From: Candidatus Woesearchaeota archaeon
GTDB taxonomy: Archaea > Nanobdellota > Nanobdellia > Woesearchaeales > DSVV01
DNA length: 46,081 nt
Reading direction: 5' to 3'
NCBI GenBank assembly: GCA_018303325.1
Contig: JAGVYH010000047.1
Coordinates: 1 to 46,081, forward strand
The stretch's first letter is position 1. The number at the start of each line of letters is the position of its first letter. The position numbers were made by a program, and so were the translations under genes. The notes beneath the pieces are model-generated. The model saw nothing but the letters and a program-made list of their open reading frames with translations, was not told the origin of the DNA and ran no database searches. Shown one piece after another: positions 7,541 through 16,326 of this stretch.

Positions 7541-7954
7541 ATGACAGTAGTAGGATTTAATTTTACAAAAATTAACGTAGAAAGAAAACAGCCTTCTAAA
7601 GGAAAGATTAACATTAGCAACAATGTTCTCATCAAAGATATTGCGGAATCTAATTTTACAATAGGCCAAGATGAGCAAAAGTCGCTTAACATCATTTTTC
7701 AATTTAATTCTACTTATGAGCCAAATGTTGGTTCTATCGAATTAGTCGGAGAATTAATATATATTGACGACATCCAAAGAATCAATGAAGTTCATAATTT
7801 GTGGGTTGAGCACAAAAAGGTTGAAAAAGATGTCATGACTGAAATATTAAATGTCGTCCTGAACAGATGCAATATTGAAGCGTTAATATTAGCAAGAGAT
7901 ATAAACTTGCCGTCGCCAATACCACTACCTAAAATTAAGGTCGACACAAATTGA
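7541..7954 (+). CDS. Possible SecB-like protein (DPANN/euryarchaeal hypothetical)
   Basis: 137 residues, no TM segment. The ATG is preceded by AGGTGAT (7529-7535), fixing the start. The pattern is several beta strands (residues 1-80, with GSIELVGELIYIDD) followed by a long helix (VMTEILNVVLNRCNIEALILARD) and a Pro-rich tail (LPSPIPLPKIK). A beta sheet followed by a helix and a Pro-rich tail resembles bacterial SecB and its archaeal relatives such as MJ0357, which would make it an export chaperone; this is inference from layout only. Upstream TATA-like strings lie at 7500-7520. Convergence with Cdc48 function is possible but there is no operon link. Confidence 0.5.
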   Translation: MTVVGFNFTKINVERKQPSKGKINISNNVLIKDIAESNFTIGQDEQKSLNIIFQFNSTYEPNVGSIELVGELIYIDDIQRINEVHNLWVEHKKVEKDVMTEILNVVLNRCNIEALILARDINLPSPIPLPKIKVDTN

Positions 7955-8005
7955 CTTAGTTTTTTCAAAAACTAATTTAATTCAAAAAAAATAGGTTATA
8001 AACCC

Positions 8006-8102
8006 CACAGCTCTGCTGTGACCCATTTTTAAGAGTAAACATCCCATCTGAAGCGTTGGCAAAATAAAGCCCCGCAGCTCTGCTGCGATTGGGAAGTTTA
8101 CT
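8006..8102. repeat. Paired compensatory hairpins upstream of cdc48
   Basis: Two short hairpins share a loop: CACAG-CTCTG-CTGTG (8006-8020) and CGCAG-CTCTG-CTGCG (8073-8087). They differ by a compensated A-T to G-C pair. Around the second, AGTAAACATCCCA (8034-8046) pairs with TGGGAAGTTTACT (8090-8102) with a single central A.A mismatch. The structure ends 74 nt before the cdc48 start and partly precedes the likely promoter (TATA-like ACATATATC near 8105). It could be a terminator of the preceding gene, a repeat, or a leader structure. Confidence 0.6.
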
Positions 8103-8176
8103 TAACATATATCTTTTAACATAATTAAAACAAGTAACCAAAATCTGAAAAAGAAATTAAAAAGCGAAGAAAACCA

Positions 8177-11100
8177 ATGACAGACAAGCCAATTAAACTA
8201 AAGGTTGCTGAGGCAATCCAAGACGATGTAAACAAAGGAATTGTCAGGATTGATTCTAGTTTTATGCATCAGATAGGTGTAAGGCCTGGTGATATAGTTG
8301 CCATAAAAGGTGAAAAAGAAACAGCTGGCATAGCTGACAGAGCTTATCCTGGTGATATTGGCCTGAACATTATCAGAATGGATGGTATATTGAGAAGAAA
8401 TGCCAAAACAGGTATTGGTGAAAATGTAGACGTAGTTAAAGCTCAGGTAAAAGAAGCTAAAAAAGTTACTATTGCTCCTGCTCAAAAAGGTGTTATTATA
8501 AGAGCCTCACCTAACATATTCAAACAAGGATTGCTTGGCAGGGCAGTTGTCAAAGGCGATATTGTAGGTCTTGGCGGCACCAAACGAAGAAAAACTACAA
8601 TGAGCGATAATCCTTTCTTTAATGATATTTTTTCAATGTTAGATGAGAGTGCAGCAGGATTTGGTTTTAGCGACATAAAATTTGTAGTTGCCTCAACTGA
8701 TCCAAAAGGCGCAGTTGTAATCACTGATTTAACACAAGTTACATTTAATCCAGAAGCAGTTGAATTAAAAGAAGAAAAAGTTCTCGAAGTTACATATGAA
8801 GATATTGGTGGTTTAGATGAGGAGCTTAAAAAAATCAGAGAAATGGTCGAGCTGCCTTTAAAGCATCCTGAAATATTTGAAAGATTAGGTATAGAACCGC
8901 CTAAAGGCGTTTTACTGCATGGTTTTCCTGGTACAGGCAAAACTTTGCTTGCTAAAGCAGTTGCTAATGAAACTAATTCTAACTTTTTCCTGATAAATGG
9001 TCCTGAAATCATGTCGAAATTTTACGGACAGAGTGAAGCTAATCTTAGAAAAAAATTTGAAGAGGCAGAAAAAAATGCTCCTGCCATTATATTCTTCGAC
9101 GAGATTGATGCGATTGCTCCAAAAAGAGAAGAAGTCCATGGCGAAGTAGAGAGAAGAGTAGTAGCACAGTTGCTTGCTAATATGGATGGCTTAAAATCAA
9201 GAGGCAAGGTAGTTGTCATAGCAGCAACAAACAGGCCAGATGATTTAGACCCTGCATTAAGAAGACCAGGCAGGTTTGACAGAGAAATAGAAATTGGCGT
9301 TCCAGGTAAAGAAGCAAGATTATGTATATTAAAGATTCATACTAGAAATATGCCTTTGACAAAGGATGTTAATCTAAAGGATATAGCTGACATTACTTAT
9401 GGTTTTGTAGGAGCAGATTTATCTTCGCTGGCAAAAGAGGCAGCAATGAATGTTTTAAGAAGATTATTGCCAGAGATAAGGCTGAAAGAAGACGAGCCAA
9501 TTCCCAAAGAACTGCTTGAAAAATTAAAAATTACTAAAGATGATTTTAAAGAAGCATTGAAAGTTGTAAGACCAAGTGCAATGAGAGAGGTTTTTGTCGA
9601 AATCCCAACAGTTAAATGGGATGATGTTGGTGGTTTAGACGAAGTTAAACAGGAGCTTAAGGAAGCAGTTGAATGGCCTTTGAAACATCCAGATGCTTTC
9701 AAAAGATTAGGTGTCAGGCCGCCAAAAGGCATCTTGCTGTATGGCGCACCAGGAACAGGCAAAACAATGCTTGCTAAAGCAGTTGCTAATGAATCACAGG
9801 CAAATTTCATACTTGTAAAAGGTCCAGAACTACTTTGTGTTTCCAAAGATACAAAAATATTAACAAGTCATTGTGGTATAGTTGATATTGAAAAATTCTA
9901 TGAAAATATTCTTCCGATATCAAAAACTGTTGAAAAAAAGAAGAATTATGAGGTAAGGAAACTTACAAAACCTGTCTACACCTTTGCAGTAGGAGGAAAT
10001 GGTGAAATCAAAAAAACAAAGATTAAAACAGTACATAAACTATGGGTTAATAAAGCATATAAGGTATTTTTGGCAAATAATGCTTACCTTACAGGATCTG
10101 CTAACCAGCCTTTGTTAACATTTCGCACCAATTCAATTGAATGGACTCCGCTTAAAAATATCAAACAAGGTGATTTTGTTGCTTATCCAAGAAGGCTGAA
10201 ACCTTTGGATAAAGCTGTTTCTATTTCTCTTCCGAACTATCCTTTTTTAAGGGTTATAAGACAGGATGAAGAAGCGTTTTATGTAAAAATATTCTCAGCA
10301 AAAGAAATAACAAGACTACCAAAAAAACTTACTTATAAGCTTGCTGCTTTTTTGGGTTGGTTTGTTTCGGAAGGAAATATCTCTAAAGAGGCAGTTACTA
10401 TATGTAATTATAATGAAGAAAATAAAAAGGAAATCGCATCTTTGTTTAGACAATTTGTTGAGAAAAAGCGTATCAAGTCATATAAAGATAGGATTGTTGT
10501 TTACTCTACATTATTAGTAAAATATCTTGAAAGTATTTTTGGGCAGAGATTGGGAACAAAGAAGAGTTATACTATTAAATGCCCTTCTATTATTGCAAAA
10601 GCTCCAAAAAATGTAATTTCTGCATTTTTAAGGGCAGCATATAAAGGAGATGGAACCATCTCTAAAACAAAAATTGAATACGCGTCAAAGTCTTTCCTAT
10701 GTGTTGAGGGGTTTGCTTATTTATTAACAATTTTAGGTATTAAATCAAGATATTGGAGAAGGAAAGATAATACGTATATGCTGACTGTTTCAGGAACGAA
10801 AGAATTGAATTCTTTTAAAAATATCTTAGATGATAATTATCAACTTGATGTAAGAAAAGAATATGATGTAAGGAAAGAATATAATGCGCAATATCATATA
10901 CCCCCGGTATATTTATTGCTTAAAAGGATTAAAAAGCTTGCCGGACTTAAATATGATAAGGAGATTCCTGACGGAAGCTTTGAACATGCAATTTCAGGAA
11001 GAAGAAAGCTTGGTTTGTTAAGATTACAAAAAATTATGCGGCTTTATGAAAAATATGTTCCACACAATATACAAAAATTAGAAGAATTTAAAACACTTCA

Positions 11101-11851
11101 AAAAATAGCCAAAGGTGATATTCTCTGGACAAGGATAAAGACTAAGATTAAAGCAGAGTCTCAACTAATGTTCGATGTTGAAACTGAAGATGATGCGTTT
11201 ATAGGGGGTAATATTCCTTTGTTATTACATAATTCAAAATGGGTCGGCGAAAGCGAGAGGGCAGTTAGAAAAATATTCAAAAAAGCAAGACAAACATCAC
11301 CGAGCATAATTTTCTTTGATGAAATAGACAGCATTGTTCCAAGAAGAGGAATGAGCTCAGATACGAATGTAACAGAGCGTGTCGTTAACCAATTGCTGAC
11401 TGAAATTGATGGTTTAGTAGAACTGCATGACGTTGTTGTAATAGCAGCAACAAACAGGCCTGACATAATTGATCCAGGATTATTGAGACCAGGCAGATTT
11501 GACAGGATTATTCAGACACCAGTACCTGAGCTGAAAACAAGAGAGCAAGTATTCAAAATTCATACTAAATCAATGCCATTAAAGGGTGTTGATTTGAAAG
11601 AACTCGCTGAAAAAACAGAAGGATATGCCGGCGCTGACATTGAAGCAATATGCAGAGAAGCAGCTATACTGGCTTTAAGAGATGATATTAAAGCAAAAGA
11701 AGTAACTAAAAAATATTTTGACAAAGCATTGGAGAAGGTGCAGCCATCAATAACACCAGACATCAAAAAGGCATACGACGATCTGCAAAAGATGCTGACA
11801 AGCGCAAAAGGCAGAGAGTTCCAGAAAGAAAAGCCTATTTATTTTGGATGA
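8177..11851 (+). CDS. cdc48: Cdc48/VAT two-ring AAA ATPase interrupted by an intein
   Basis: 1224 residues, of which 758 are extein, normal for archaeal Cdc48/p97. The order is the double-psi N-domain plus Cdc48_2 (1-190), D1 AAA with Walker A GFPGTGKT (249-256) and Walker B IIFFDEID (304-311), and D2 AAA with Walker A GAPGTGKT (523-530) and Walker B (1044-1051). D1 pore loop KFYG and D2 pore loop KWVG are both present. It unfolds ubiquitin-like-tagged or damaged proteins and feeds the proteasome (family knowledge). The intein interrupts D2 between KGPELL and SKWVGESE, so D2 cannot work until splicing. The C-terminus PIYFG lacks a canonical HbYX ending. Confidence 0.95.
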   Translation: MTDKPIKLKVAEAIQDDVNKGIVRIDSSFMHQIGVRPGDIVAIKGEKETAGIADRAYPGDIGLNIIRMDGILRRNAKTGIGENVDVVKAQVKEAKKVTIAPAQKGVIIRASPNIFKQGLLGRAVVKGDIVGLGGTKRRKTTMSDNPFFNDIFSMLDESAAGFGFSDIKFVVASTDPKGAVVITDLTQVTFNPEAVELKEEKVLEVTYEDIGGLDEELKKIREMVELPLKHPEIFERLGIEPPKGVLLHGFPGTGKTLLAKAVANETNSNFFLINGPEIMSKFYGQSEANLRKKFEEAEKNAPAIIFFDEIDAIAPKREEVHGEVERRVVAQLLANMDGLKSRGKVVVIAATNRPDDLDPALRRPGRFDREIEIGVPGKEARLCILKIHTRNMPLTKDVNLKDIADITYGFVGADLSSLAKEAAMNVLRRLLPEIRLKEDEPIPKELLEKLKITKDDFKEALKVVRPSAMREVFVEIPTVKWDDVGGLDEVKQELKEAVEWPLKHPDAFKRLGVRPPKGILLYGAPGTGKTMLAKAVANESQANFILVKGPELLCVSKDTKILTSHCGIVDIEKFYENILPISKTVEKKKNYEVRKLTKPVYTFAVGGNGEIKKTKIKTVHKLWVNKAYKVFLANNAYLTGSANQPLLTFRTNSIEWTPLKNIKQGDFVAYPRRLKPLDKAVSISLPNYPFLRVIRQDEEAFYVKIFSAKEITRLPKKLTYKLAAFLGWFVSEGNISKEAVTICNYNEENKKEIASLFRQFVEKKRIKSYKDRIVVYSTLLVKYLESIFGQRLGTKKSYTIKCPSIIAKAPKNVISAFLRAAYKGDGTISKTKIEYASKSFLCVEGFAYLLTILGIKSRYWRRKDNTYMLTVSGTKELNSFKNILDDNYQLDVRKEYDVRKEYNAQYHIPPVYLLLKRIKKLAGLKYDKEIPDGSFEHAISGRRKLGLLRLQKIMRLYEKYVPHNIQKLEEFKTLQKIAKGDILWTRIKTKIKAESQLMFDVETEDDAFIGGNIPLLLHNSKWVGESERAVRKIFKKARQTSPSIIFFDEIDSIVPRRGMSSDTNVTERVVNQLLTEIDGLVELHDVVVIAATNRPDIIDPGLLRPGRFDRIIQTPVPELKTREQVFKIHTKSMPLKGVDLKELAEKTEGYAGADIEAICREAAILALRDDIKAKEVTKKYFDKALEKVQPSITPDIKKAYDDLQKMLTSAKGREFQKEKPIYFG
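9836..11233 (+). other. Intein with LAGLIDADG endonuclease in Cdc48 D2
   Basis: 466 residues (554-1019 of the precursor). It starts with Cys1 ([10 protein letters not shown]), ends with the penultimate His and terminal Asn (PLLLHN), and the next extein residue is Ser, so all three splice nucleophiles are present. Two dodecapeptide motifs, [14 protein letters not shown] (about residue 722) and [15 protein letters not shown] (about 815), keep their acidic residues, so the homing endonuclease may be active. Block B reads [11 protein letters not shown]: the usual T-x-x-H is replaced by S-A-N-Q, so the conserved His is Gln. The insertion lies directly at D2 pore loop 1. Confidence 0.93.
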
Positions 11852-11915
11852 AACCTAAGCAATTGATATACTCTTTTTCTTTTATACGTTTTCACGATTC
11901 TTCTCAAATATTTTT

Positions 11916-11995
11916 AAAAGCTACCGATACATTATACAACTATTTGCTAAAAGCTACCGATACACTATACAATTATTTGCTAAAAGCTACCGATA
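11916..11995 (+). repeat. 33-bp direct tandem repeat, about 2.4 copies
   Basis: Units at 11916-11948 and 11949-11981 differ at two positions, and a 14-nt third copy (AAAAGCTACCGATA) ends at 11995. It starts 65 nt after the cdc48 stop. The 33-nt unit keeps a reading frame (an 11-residue repeat LLKATDTLYNY) in a 71-codon frame from 11848, but that frame has no other sign of being a gene. The rest of 11996-12138 shows nothing recognisable. Confidence 0.8.
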
Positions 11996-12138
11996 GAATA
12001 AAGCCGACTCAAATAATATTAAATACCTGTTATTCTAATAAAAATGGTTATCAGCAAACATAATCGTTAATAACCACATAGTTTTATTAAAAGTATATGG
12101 TTTACAATGCAAAAATTTGTGGGTTCTAACCTATAATT

Positions 12139-12279
12139 ATGAAGCAGAGAATAAAGGGATTAGATTTATTCCCATCTGGAAATGGCTTTTGGCTTAATTA
12201 AAAACTAAAAATAGGAACACTTAAAGGGATTCTTGAACTCGCTAAGATAAAAGAGGAAGAGTTTATGGAGTATTTGTAG
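12139..12279 (+). pseudogene. Possible small gene remnant with one in-frame stop
   Basis: From ATG 12139 one frame reads MKQRIKGLDLFPSGNGFWLN, then TAA (12199), then continues in the same frame with KLKIGTLKGILELAKIKEEE and ends FMEYL-TAG at 12277. The second half looks like a real acidic/basic helix. This may be a decayed small protein of antitoxin size or an unrelated chance frame. No family assigned. Confidence 0.3.
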
Positions 12280-12326
12280 AAGTAACTAATTTTTTATATT
12301 TTTGTCGATGTTAGCTCGTCAAATAA

Positions 12327-12341
12327 AAAAAATTTATATAT
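12327..12341 (+). promoter_or_regulatory. TATA box of the Cys-rich protein gene
   Basis: AATTTATATATTA lies about 70-80 nt before the ATG at 12407. This predicts a leader of about 45 nt carrying the GGTGA ribosome site at 12398-12402. It argues against the longer upstream start at 12302, which would lie upstream of the TATA box. Confidence 0.5.
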
Positions 12342-12406
12342 TACTTCATTCAGAAATAAACAAATTAGATAATTTTGAACAATTCAAACTAAAAAAGGTG
12401 ATAAAA

Positions 12407-13171
12407 ATGGAAAAAGACGTGAAAAAGTATTCTTTATATTTGATTGCGATTGTAGGAATTGTGGCGATAGTAGGTATTTGGACGATGGTTTCTGGCACAG
12501 GTAAACTTTTAACAACAGGAACAAGTGGAGAAAGTGCATTATTAACAGATGAAAGTGGAGAAGGAGATTTGGCTGGAGAAGCGATTAAAATATCTAAAGT
12601 TTCGATAGGTATAACATGTCTACCACTACCAACAGGCAAAAAGAAATGCGAACAAGATAATTCAGGTAATCAGCTATTTAAAGAAGAACTCAAAAAGAGT
12701 GATTGTACAAAGATGTGGAATGTTACACCATGTTCCTTTCTTACAAATGGAGATGGAAGGTGTAATAATTATTATGGATGTTGTAAGTATCAACAAATAT
12801 ATCAAGGATGTAAAGATACTTTTGTACATACACAAATAAAATATACTTGTACAGGGAAAATAACAAATGAATATGAAGATTGTAGTGAAACAACAGATAC
12901 TCTTATTGGTAAACCCTATGTATGCGTCGTTTCAGGAACAGATTTTTCTCATTGCCAATTGAATTGTAACGTAGGGGATGCTGTATATTATTGCAAAGAA
13001 AATGAATATTTTAAAGAATACACTTATAAACAATATGTCTGTTCAATTTATGGTAACGTTAAAGCGTGGAAACAATATGGAGATTATGAGGTTGGCTGGT
13101 CAGATACCTGCCCAACCGGCGCAACCTGCTACAATCCAGAAGGTAAGTGCGCAGGACCTAAAACCACTTAA
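12407..13171 (+). CDS. Secreted or anchored cysteine-rich protein
   Basis: I choose ATG 12407 because GGTGA lies 4 nt before it and the TATA box lies downstream of the longer start at 12302. The 254-residue protein has a short basic N-terminus, one hydrophobic helix (about residues 9-28: YLIAIVGIVAIVGIWTMV), a Gly/Ser/Thr linker, then an exterior domain with 18 cysteines, an even number suited to disulfides. Cys pairs such as GRCNNYYGCCKY and CPTGATCYNPEGKC look like small disulfide-rich modules. No lipobox is seen. It may be a surface adhesin or cell-contact protein; no homologue recognised. Confidence 0.7.
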   Translation: MEKDVKKYSLYLIAIVGIVAIVGIWTMVSGTGKLLTTGTSGESALLTDESGEGDLAGEAIKISKVSIGITCLPLPTGKKKCEQDNSGNQLFKEELKKSDCTKMWNVTPCSFLTNGDGRCNNYYGCCKYQQIYQGCKDTFVHTQIKYTCTGKITNEYEDCSETTDTLIGKPYVCVVSGTDFSHCQLNCNVGDAVYYCKENEYFKEYTYKQYVCSIYGNVKAWKQYGDYEVGWSDTCPTGATCYNPEGKCAGPKTT

Positions 13172-13240
13172 TTTTTTCTTTCTTTTTTTTCAATTTTAAA
13201 CAGCTAATTATTTAAACTCTTTATTTCTTCTTCTTAGTTT

Positions 13241-14446
13241 ATGCACTTCAAATCACTGGAATTCAGCATCAACAAAGATTTGCTTAATGTATCTCTATAC
13301 AATATATTCTGCTTTGAAATTCCATTAGACGAAATAAGAAAAATTGACAAGAATTTCAGGCTAAAAAACATAAATGAAATCATCTTTTCTAAGAATACTA
13401 ACAAGAATTCAAACAAGAGATTCATGTTTTTAATTGAAAAATATATGCCAAATCTAAAAAACAAGATAACCCAAAACAAATCAATCTACATCCATGAAAA
13501 TTCTAGCATTCCTTTGTTTGGCTTAAAATTTATTGGTATCATCGATAAAGGAAGCGATATGATAGAAGTAAAGCCATTGACATCTTGCAATATGAACTGT
13601 ATTTTTTGCAGTGTTGGCGAAGGTATAAGTTCAAAAAAAGAGGTTGATTTTATTGTTGAGGAAGAGTATATTGTCAATGAACTAGCTAAACTTATTGATT
13701 ATAAGAAAAAGAAAGGCAACACTATACCTATAAGTATATGGATTAACCCACATGGCGAACCATTGCTTTACTCTCGAATTCTTGATTTAATAAAGGACAT
13801 TTCTAAATTACCTTTAGTTAAAGATGTCCACATTATCACTTCAGGTGTTTTATTAAATAAAGAAATCACAGATGAGCTTGCGAAGATAAAAAAGGTTAAG
13901 TTAAACATCTCAATATCCTCTTTTGATTCTGAAAAAGCCGCTCAATTAATGGGAACAAAAACATATAATCTAGCGAATGTTTTAAACAATGTCAAATATG
14001 CCTCAGAAAAAGGAATTGAAACAATAATCACACCAGTATATCTTCATGGAGTTAATGATAAAGATATTGAGCAATTGATAGAATTTTGTAAGAATAATCA
14101 ATTAAAAATATCTATTCAGAAATTCTGCTGTAATATGTTTGGAAGAAATCCTGTTAAAGAGGAAGAATGGGACAGTTTTATGGCAAAACTTAAAACATGG
14201 GAGAAAAAGTATAATATCTCTTTAATAGGTGAAGGAGAAATACGATCTACACCAGAGCTGCCTTTAATGTTCAAAAAAGGCGATATTGTCCAAGCAGAAA
14301 TAACGTCTTATGGCAGATTTTTTAAGGATAAAATAGCTGTTGCAAAAGGCAGAAGTATTCTTATACCAAACTGCAGGAAAGAGAAAGGCATGGTTAAGAT
14401 TAAAATTACTTCTAGTGTTAATGGTATGTATATGGGTTCAGTGTAA
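13241..14446 (+). CDS. Archaeal radical SAM protein with a C-terminal TRAM-like domain
   Basis: 401 residues. The [4Fe-4S] motif CNMNCIFC (C-x3-C-x2-C) lies at about residues 118-125, after an N-terminal domain of about 110 residues. A GEP-like motif (NPHGEPLL) follows near residue 170, as expected for a SAM-binding TIM barrel. The last 60 residues (VQAEITSYGRFFKDKIAVAK onward) resemble a TRAM/OB RNA-binding fold as in MiaB-type enzymes, suggesting an RNA substrate, but the central domain is not methylthiotransferase-like. A TATA-like TTATTTAAAC at 13207-13216 fits a leaderless start. Substrate unknown. E4 begins 18 nt after the stop. Confidence 0.8.
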   Translation: MHFKSLEFSINKDLLNVSLYNIFCFEIPLDEIRKIDKNFRLKNINEIIFSKNTNKNSNKRFMFLIEKYMPNLKNKITQNKSIYIHENSSIPLFGLKFIGIIDKGSDMIEVKPLTSCNMNCIFCSVGEGISSKKEVDFIVEEEYIVNELAKLIDYKKKKGNTIPISIWINPHGEPLLYSRILDLIKDISKLPLVKDVHIITSGVLLNKEITDELAKIKKVKLNISISSFDSEKAAQLMGTKTYNLANVLNNVKYASEKGIETIITPVYLHGVNDKDIEQLIEFCKNNQLKISIQKFCCNMFGRNPVKEEEWDSFMAKLKTWEKKYNISLIGEGEIRSTPELPLMFKKGDIVQAEITSYGRFFKDKIAVAKGRSILIPNCRKEKGMVKIKITSSVNGMYMGSV

Positions 14447-14464
14447 GTTTAATTTTTCAAAATC

Positions 14465-14832
14465 TTGTATTTGTTTAACTGATTTCCTGTTTCTCAACAT
14501 CTTTTCTTATCTATACTAAAAGTCCTTAGCTTCCGAACAAAAAACAAGGACTTTTGTATATACAAAATTGATTAATTTGTTCGAAAATTAATCACTTTTA
14601 GTATATATACAAATGGAATTAGTTTGTTCGAAAACTAATTCCATTTAGTATATAACAAGTTATTTACTCACAACTCGTTTGTGGGACGCAGTCCCCCGTC
14701 TCATGAAAAGAAAATAAAGTAAGATGGTAGGAAAGTATGATGGTTTGATGGTAACGACTGATTTACGTCGTTCCATTCGTAGTACCTTCAGACCATCAAA
14801 CCATATTACCATCTTACCATTTCTTCATGAAC
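14465..14832. repeat. Family E element, copy E4, containing nested A2
   Basis: The left terminus TTGTATTTGTTTA (14465-14477) is identical to that of E3, followed by ACTGATTTCCTGTTTCTCAAC as in E1. The A2 hairpin cluster (14512-14654) then interrupts. The conserved arm CTCGTTTGTGGGACGCAGTC resumes at about 14668. The central hairpin (about 14721-14820) has octad arms: TAAGATGG, TAGGAAAG, TATGATGG, TTTGATGG on the left and ACCATCAA, ACCATATT, ACCATCTT on the right. The right terminus is not recognisable. It occupies the whole 14447-14848 gap and ends close to the gatD start. Confidence 0.75.
14512..14654 (+). repeat. Family A multi-hairpin element, copy A2
   Basis: Outer arms TATACTAAAAG and ATTTAGTATATA. 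Three hairpins: AAAAGTCCTT/AAGGACTTTT; a GATTAATTT/AAATTAATC stem with a TTCG loop region; and GGAATTAGTTT/AAAACTAATTCC with the same loop. Hairpins 2 and 3 of the A1/A3 type are absent; instead an internal TAGTATATATAC junction separates two hairpin-4-type stems. It sits inside E4 and must be younger than it, or E4 was built around it. Confidence 0.8.
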
Positions 14833-14848
14833 GATAATTCTTAATAAA

Positions 14849-16285
14849 ATGGATGAATATATGAATAAAACCCCAAGCAAACCCAAAAACATATACAAAT
14901 CGAATAATACACCTAAACCAAAAAGCACACCTCAGCCAGGTGATCATGTAACGATTATTTGCAGGGATAATATTAGTGATGAGAGTAAATATAAAGAGTA
15001 CGAAGGAATTCTTATGCCTAATGAAAACACCGCTAATCTCGTTCTAAAGTTGGATAATGGATATAATATTGGCATTGAAAGAAGTAAAATAAAAAAAATA
15101 AACTTAATAAAAAAGCATAATGAATCAAAAACCCATAATTCAAAAACATTTGCAGGCGAAAAAATAAGTTTTAATAATAATAAGCCGACTATAACTATTC
15201 TTCATACCGGCGGCACAATTGCGTCAAAGGTTGATTATGAAACGGGCGGAGTAGTTGCAAGATTTACTCCAAAAGAATTATTAGATATGTTTCCTGAGCT
15301 TGGAGCAATAGCAAACATAAAAAGCAGGCTTGTACGGAATATGTGGAGCCAAGATATGAGATTTGCCCATTATAATCTTCTTGCAAAAGAAATACAGCAG
15401 GAAGTAAAAGCTGGTGTTGAAGGAATAATTATAACTCACGGAACTGATACATTGCATTACACATCTGCAGCATTAAGTTTTATTCTAAATTCTCTTCCAA
15501 TCCCTGTGATTCTTGTTGGCGCGCAAAGAAGCTCTGACAGAGGCAGCAGTGATGCGTCATTCAACTTAATATGCGCTGCAAAGTTTATTGCTGAAACTGA
15601 TTTTGCAGACGTGGCTATTTGCATGCATGAATCATCAGATGACAAAAGCTGCGTTATTTTACAAGGATTAAAATGCAGAAAAATGCACACTTCAAGAAGA
15701 GATGCTTTCAAGCCAGTCAACACTACAGCTATAGCGAGAGTAAACCTGTCAAATATTGAGTTCATAAACCCAAATTATTCTAAAAAACATAAAAATAAGA
15801 CAGACCTCACTGAAAATAAGACTAATCTTAAAATCATGCCTTTTAAGGAACTTATCAAAATTGGTATTCTGACACAAAGAACAAACATGTATGCTAATGA
15901 ATTTTTATTTTATAAAAATTACAGTGGCTTGATTATAGAAGCAACAGGTTTAGGAAACCCTCCAACAAGCCAAATAGACACATTTACAAAAGAGCACAAA
16001 AAAATATTTGAAGCTATAAGAACCCTAATTAAAAAAGGAGTTGTTGTGGCAATTGCTCCGCAGACAATCTATGGCAGGATAAATCTTAATGTTTACTCTA
16101 ACCAGCGTGAAATAAAACAAATTGGTGTCCTTGGTGATGGCTGTGATATGACAACTGAAACTGCATACTTAAAGCTTGCCTGGCTTTTAAGCAATTTTAC
16201 AAGAGAAGAAGTAAAAAAGCTCTACGAAAAAAATATTAAAGGAGAAATCAGCGAAAGAACAGGAAGTGAGTTTCAGGTTTATTGA
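14849..16285 (+). CDS. gatD: Glutamyl-tRNA(Gln) amidotransferase subunit D
   Basis: 478 residues. An N-terminal GatD beta domain (about 30-90: GDHVTIICRDN...) is followed by an asparaginase-like domain. The first active-site Thr is in HTGGTIASK (about residues 119-127) and the second in ITHGTDTLHY (about 195-204), with the conserved Lys/Asp region after. GatD releases ammonia from glutamine for the GatE kinase/transferase, which converts Glu-tRNA(Gln) to Gln-tRNA(Gln); the GatDE pair is archaea-specific. gatE is not adjacent, though the two are often neighbours. A Lys/Asn-rich insert (HKNKTDLTENKTNL, about residue 315) is unusual. A second Met at codon 5 is an alternative start. Confidence 0.93.
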   Translation: MDEYMNKTPSKPKNIYKSNNTPKPKSTPQPGDHVTIICRDNISDESKYKEYEGILMPNENTANLVLKLDNGYNIGIERSKIKKINLIKKHNESKTHNSKTFAGEKISFNNNKPTITILHTGGTIASKVDYETGGVVARFTPKELLDMFPELGAIANIKSRLVRNMWSQDMRFAHYNLLAKEIQQEVKAGVEGIIITHGTDTLHYTSAALSFILNSLPIPVILVGAQRSSDRGSSDASFNLICAAKFIAETDFADVAICMHESSDDKSCVILQGLKCRKMHTSRRDAFKPVNTTAIARVNLSNIEFINPNYSKKHKNKTDLTENKTNLKIMPFKELIKIGILTQRTNMYANEFLFYKNYSGLIIEATGLGNPPTSQIDTFTKEHKKIFEAIRTLIKKGVVVAIAPQTIYGRINLNVYSNQREIKQIGVLGDGCDMTTETAYLKLAWLLSNFTREEVKKLYEKNIKGEISERTGSEFQVY

Positions 16286-16326
16286 GTGAACTAACAATCC
16301 ATATTTTATCTTGTCTATTAATGATT

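Noticed and set aside
8482-9846. Long antisense frames (149-176 codons) opposite the two AAA domains of cdc48
   Set aside because: They mirror each other because D1 and D2 are homologous; Ser/Leu-rich translations with no motif, typical shadows of a strongly coding opposite strand.
11848-12063. 71-codon frame overlapping the cdc48 stop and running through the 33-bp tandem repeat
   Set aside because: It is open mainly because the repeat unit is a multiple of three; no ribosome site beyond the ATGA overlap and no conserved-looking sequence outside the repeat.
12302-12406. Extended N-terminus of the Cys-rich protein (35 extra residues)
   Set aside because: The TATA box at 12327-12341 lies inside it, and a GGTGA site sits directly before ATG 12407, where a normal membrane anchor begins.
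14465-14832. Hairpin clusters considered as a CRISPR array
   Set aside because: No identical direct repeats with unique spacers of constant size and no cas genes; the units are inverted repeats.
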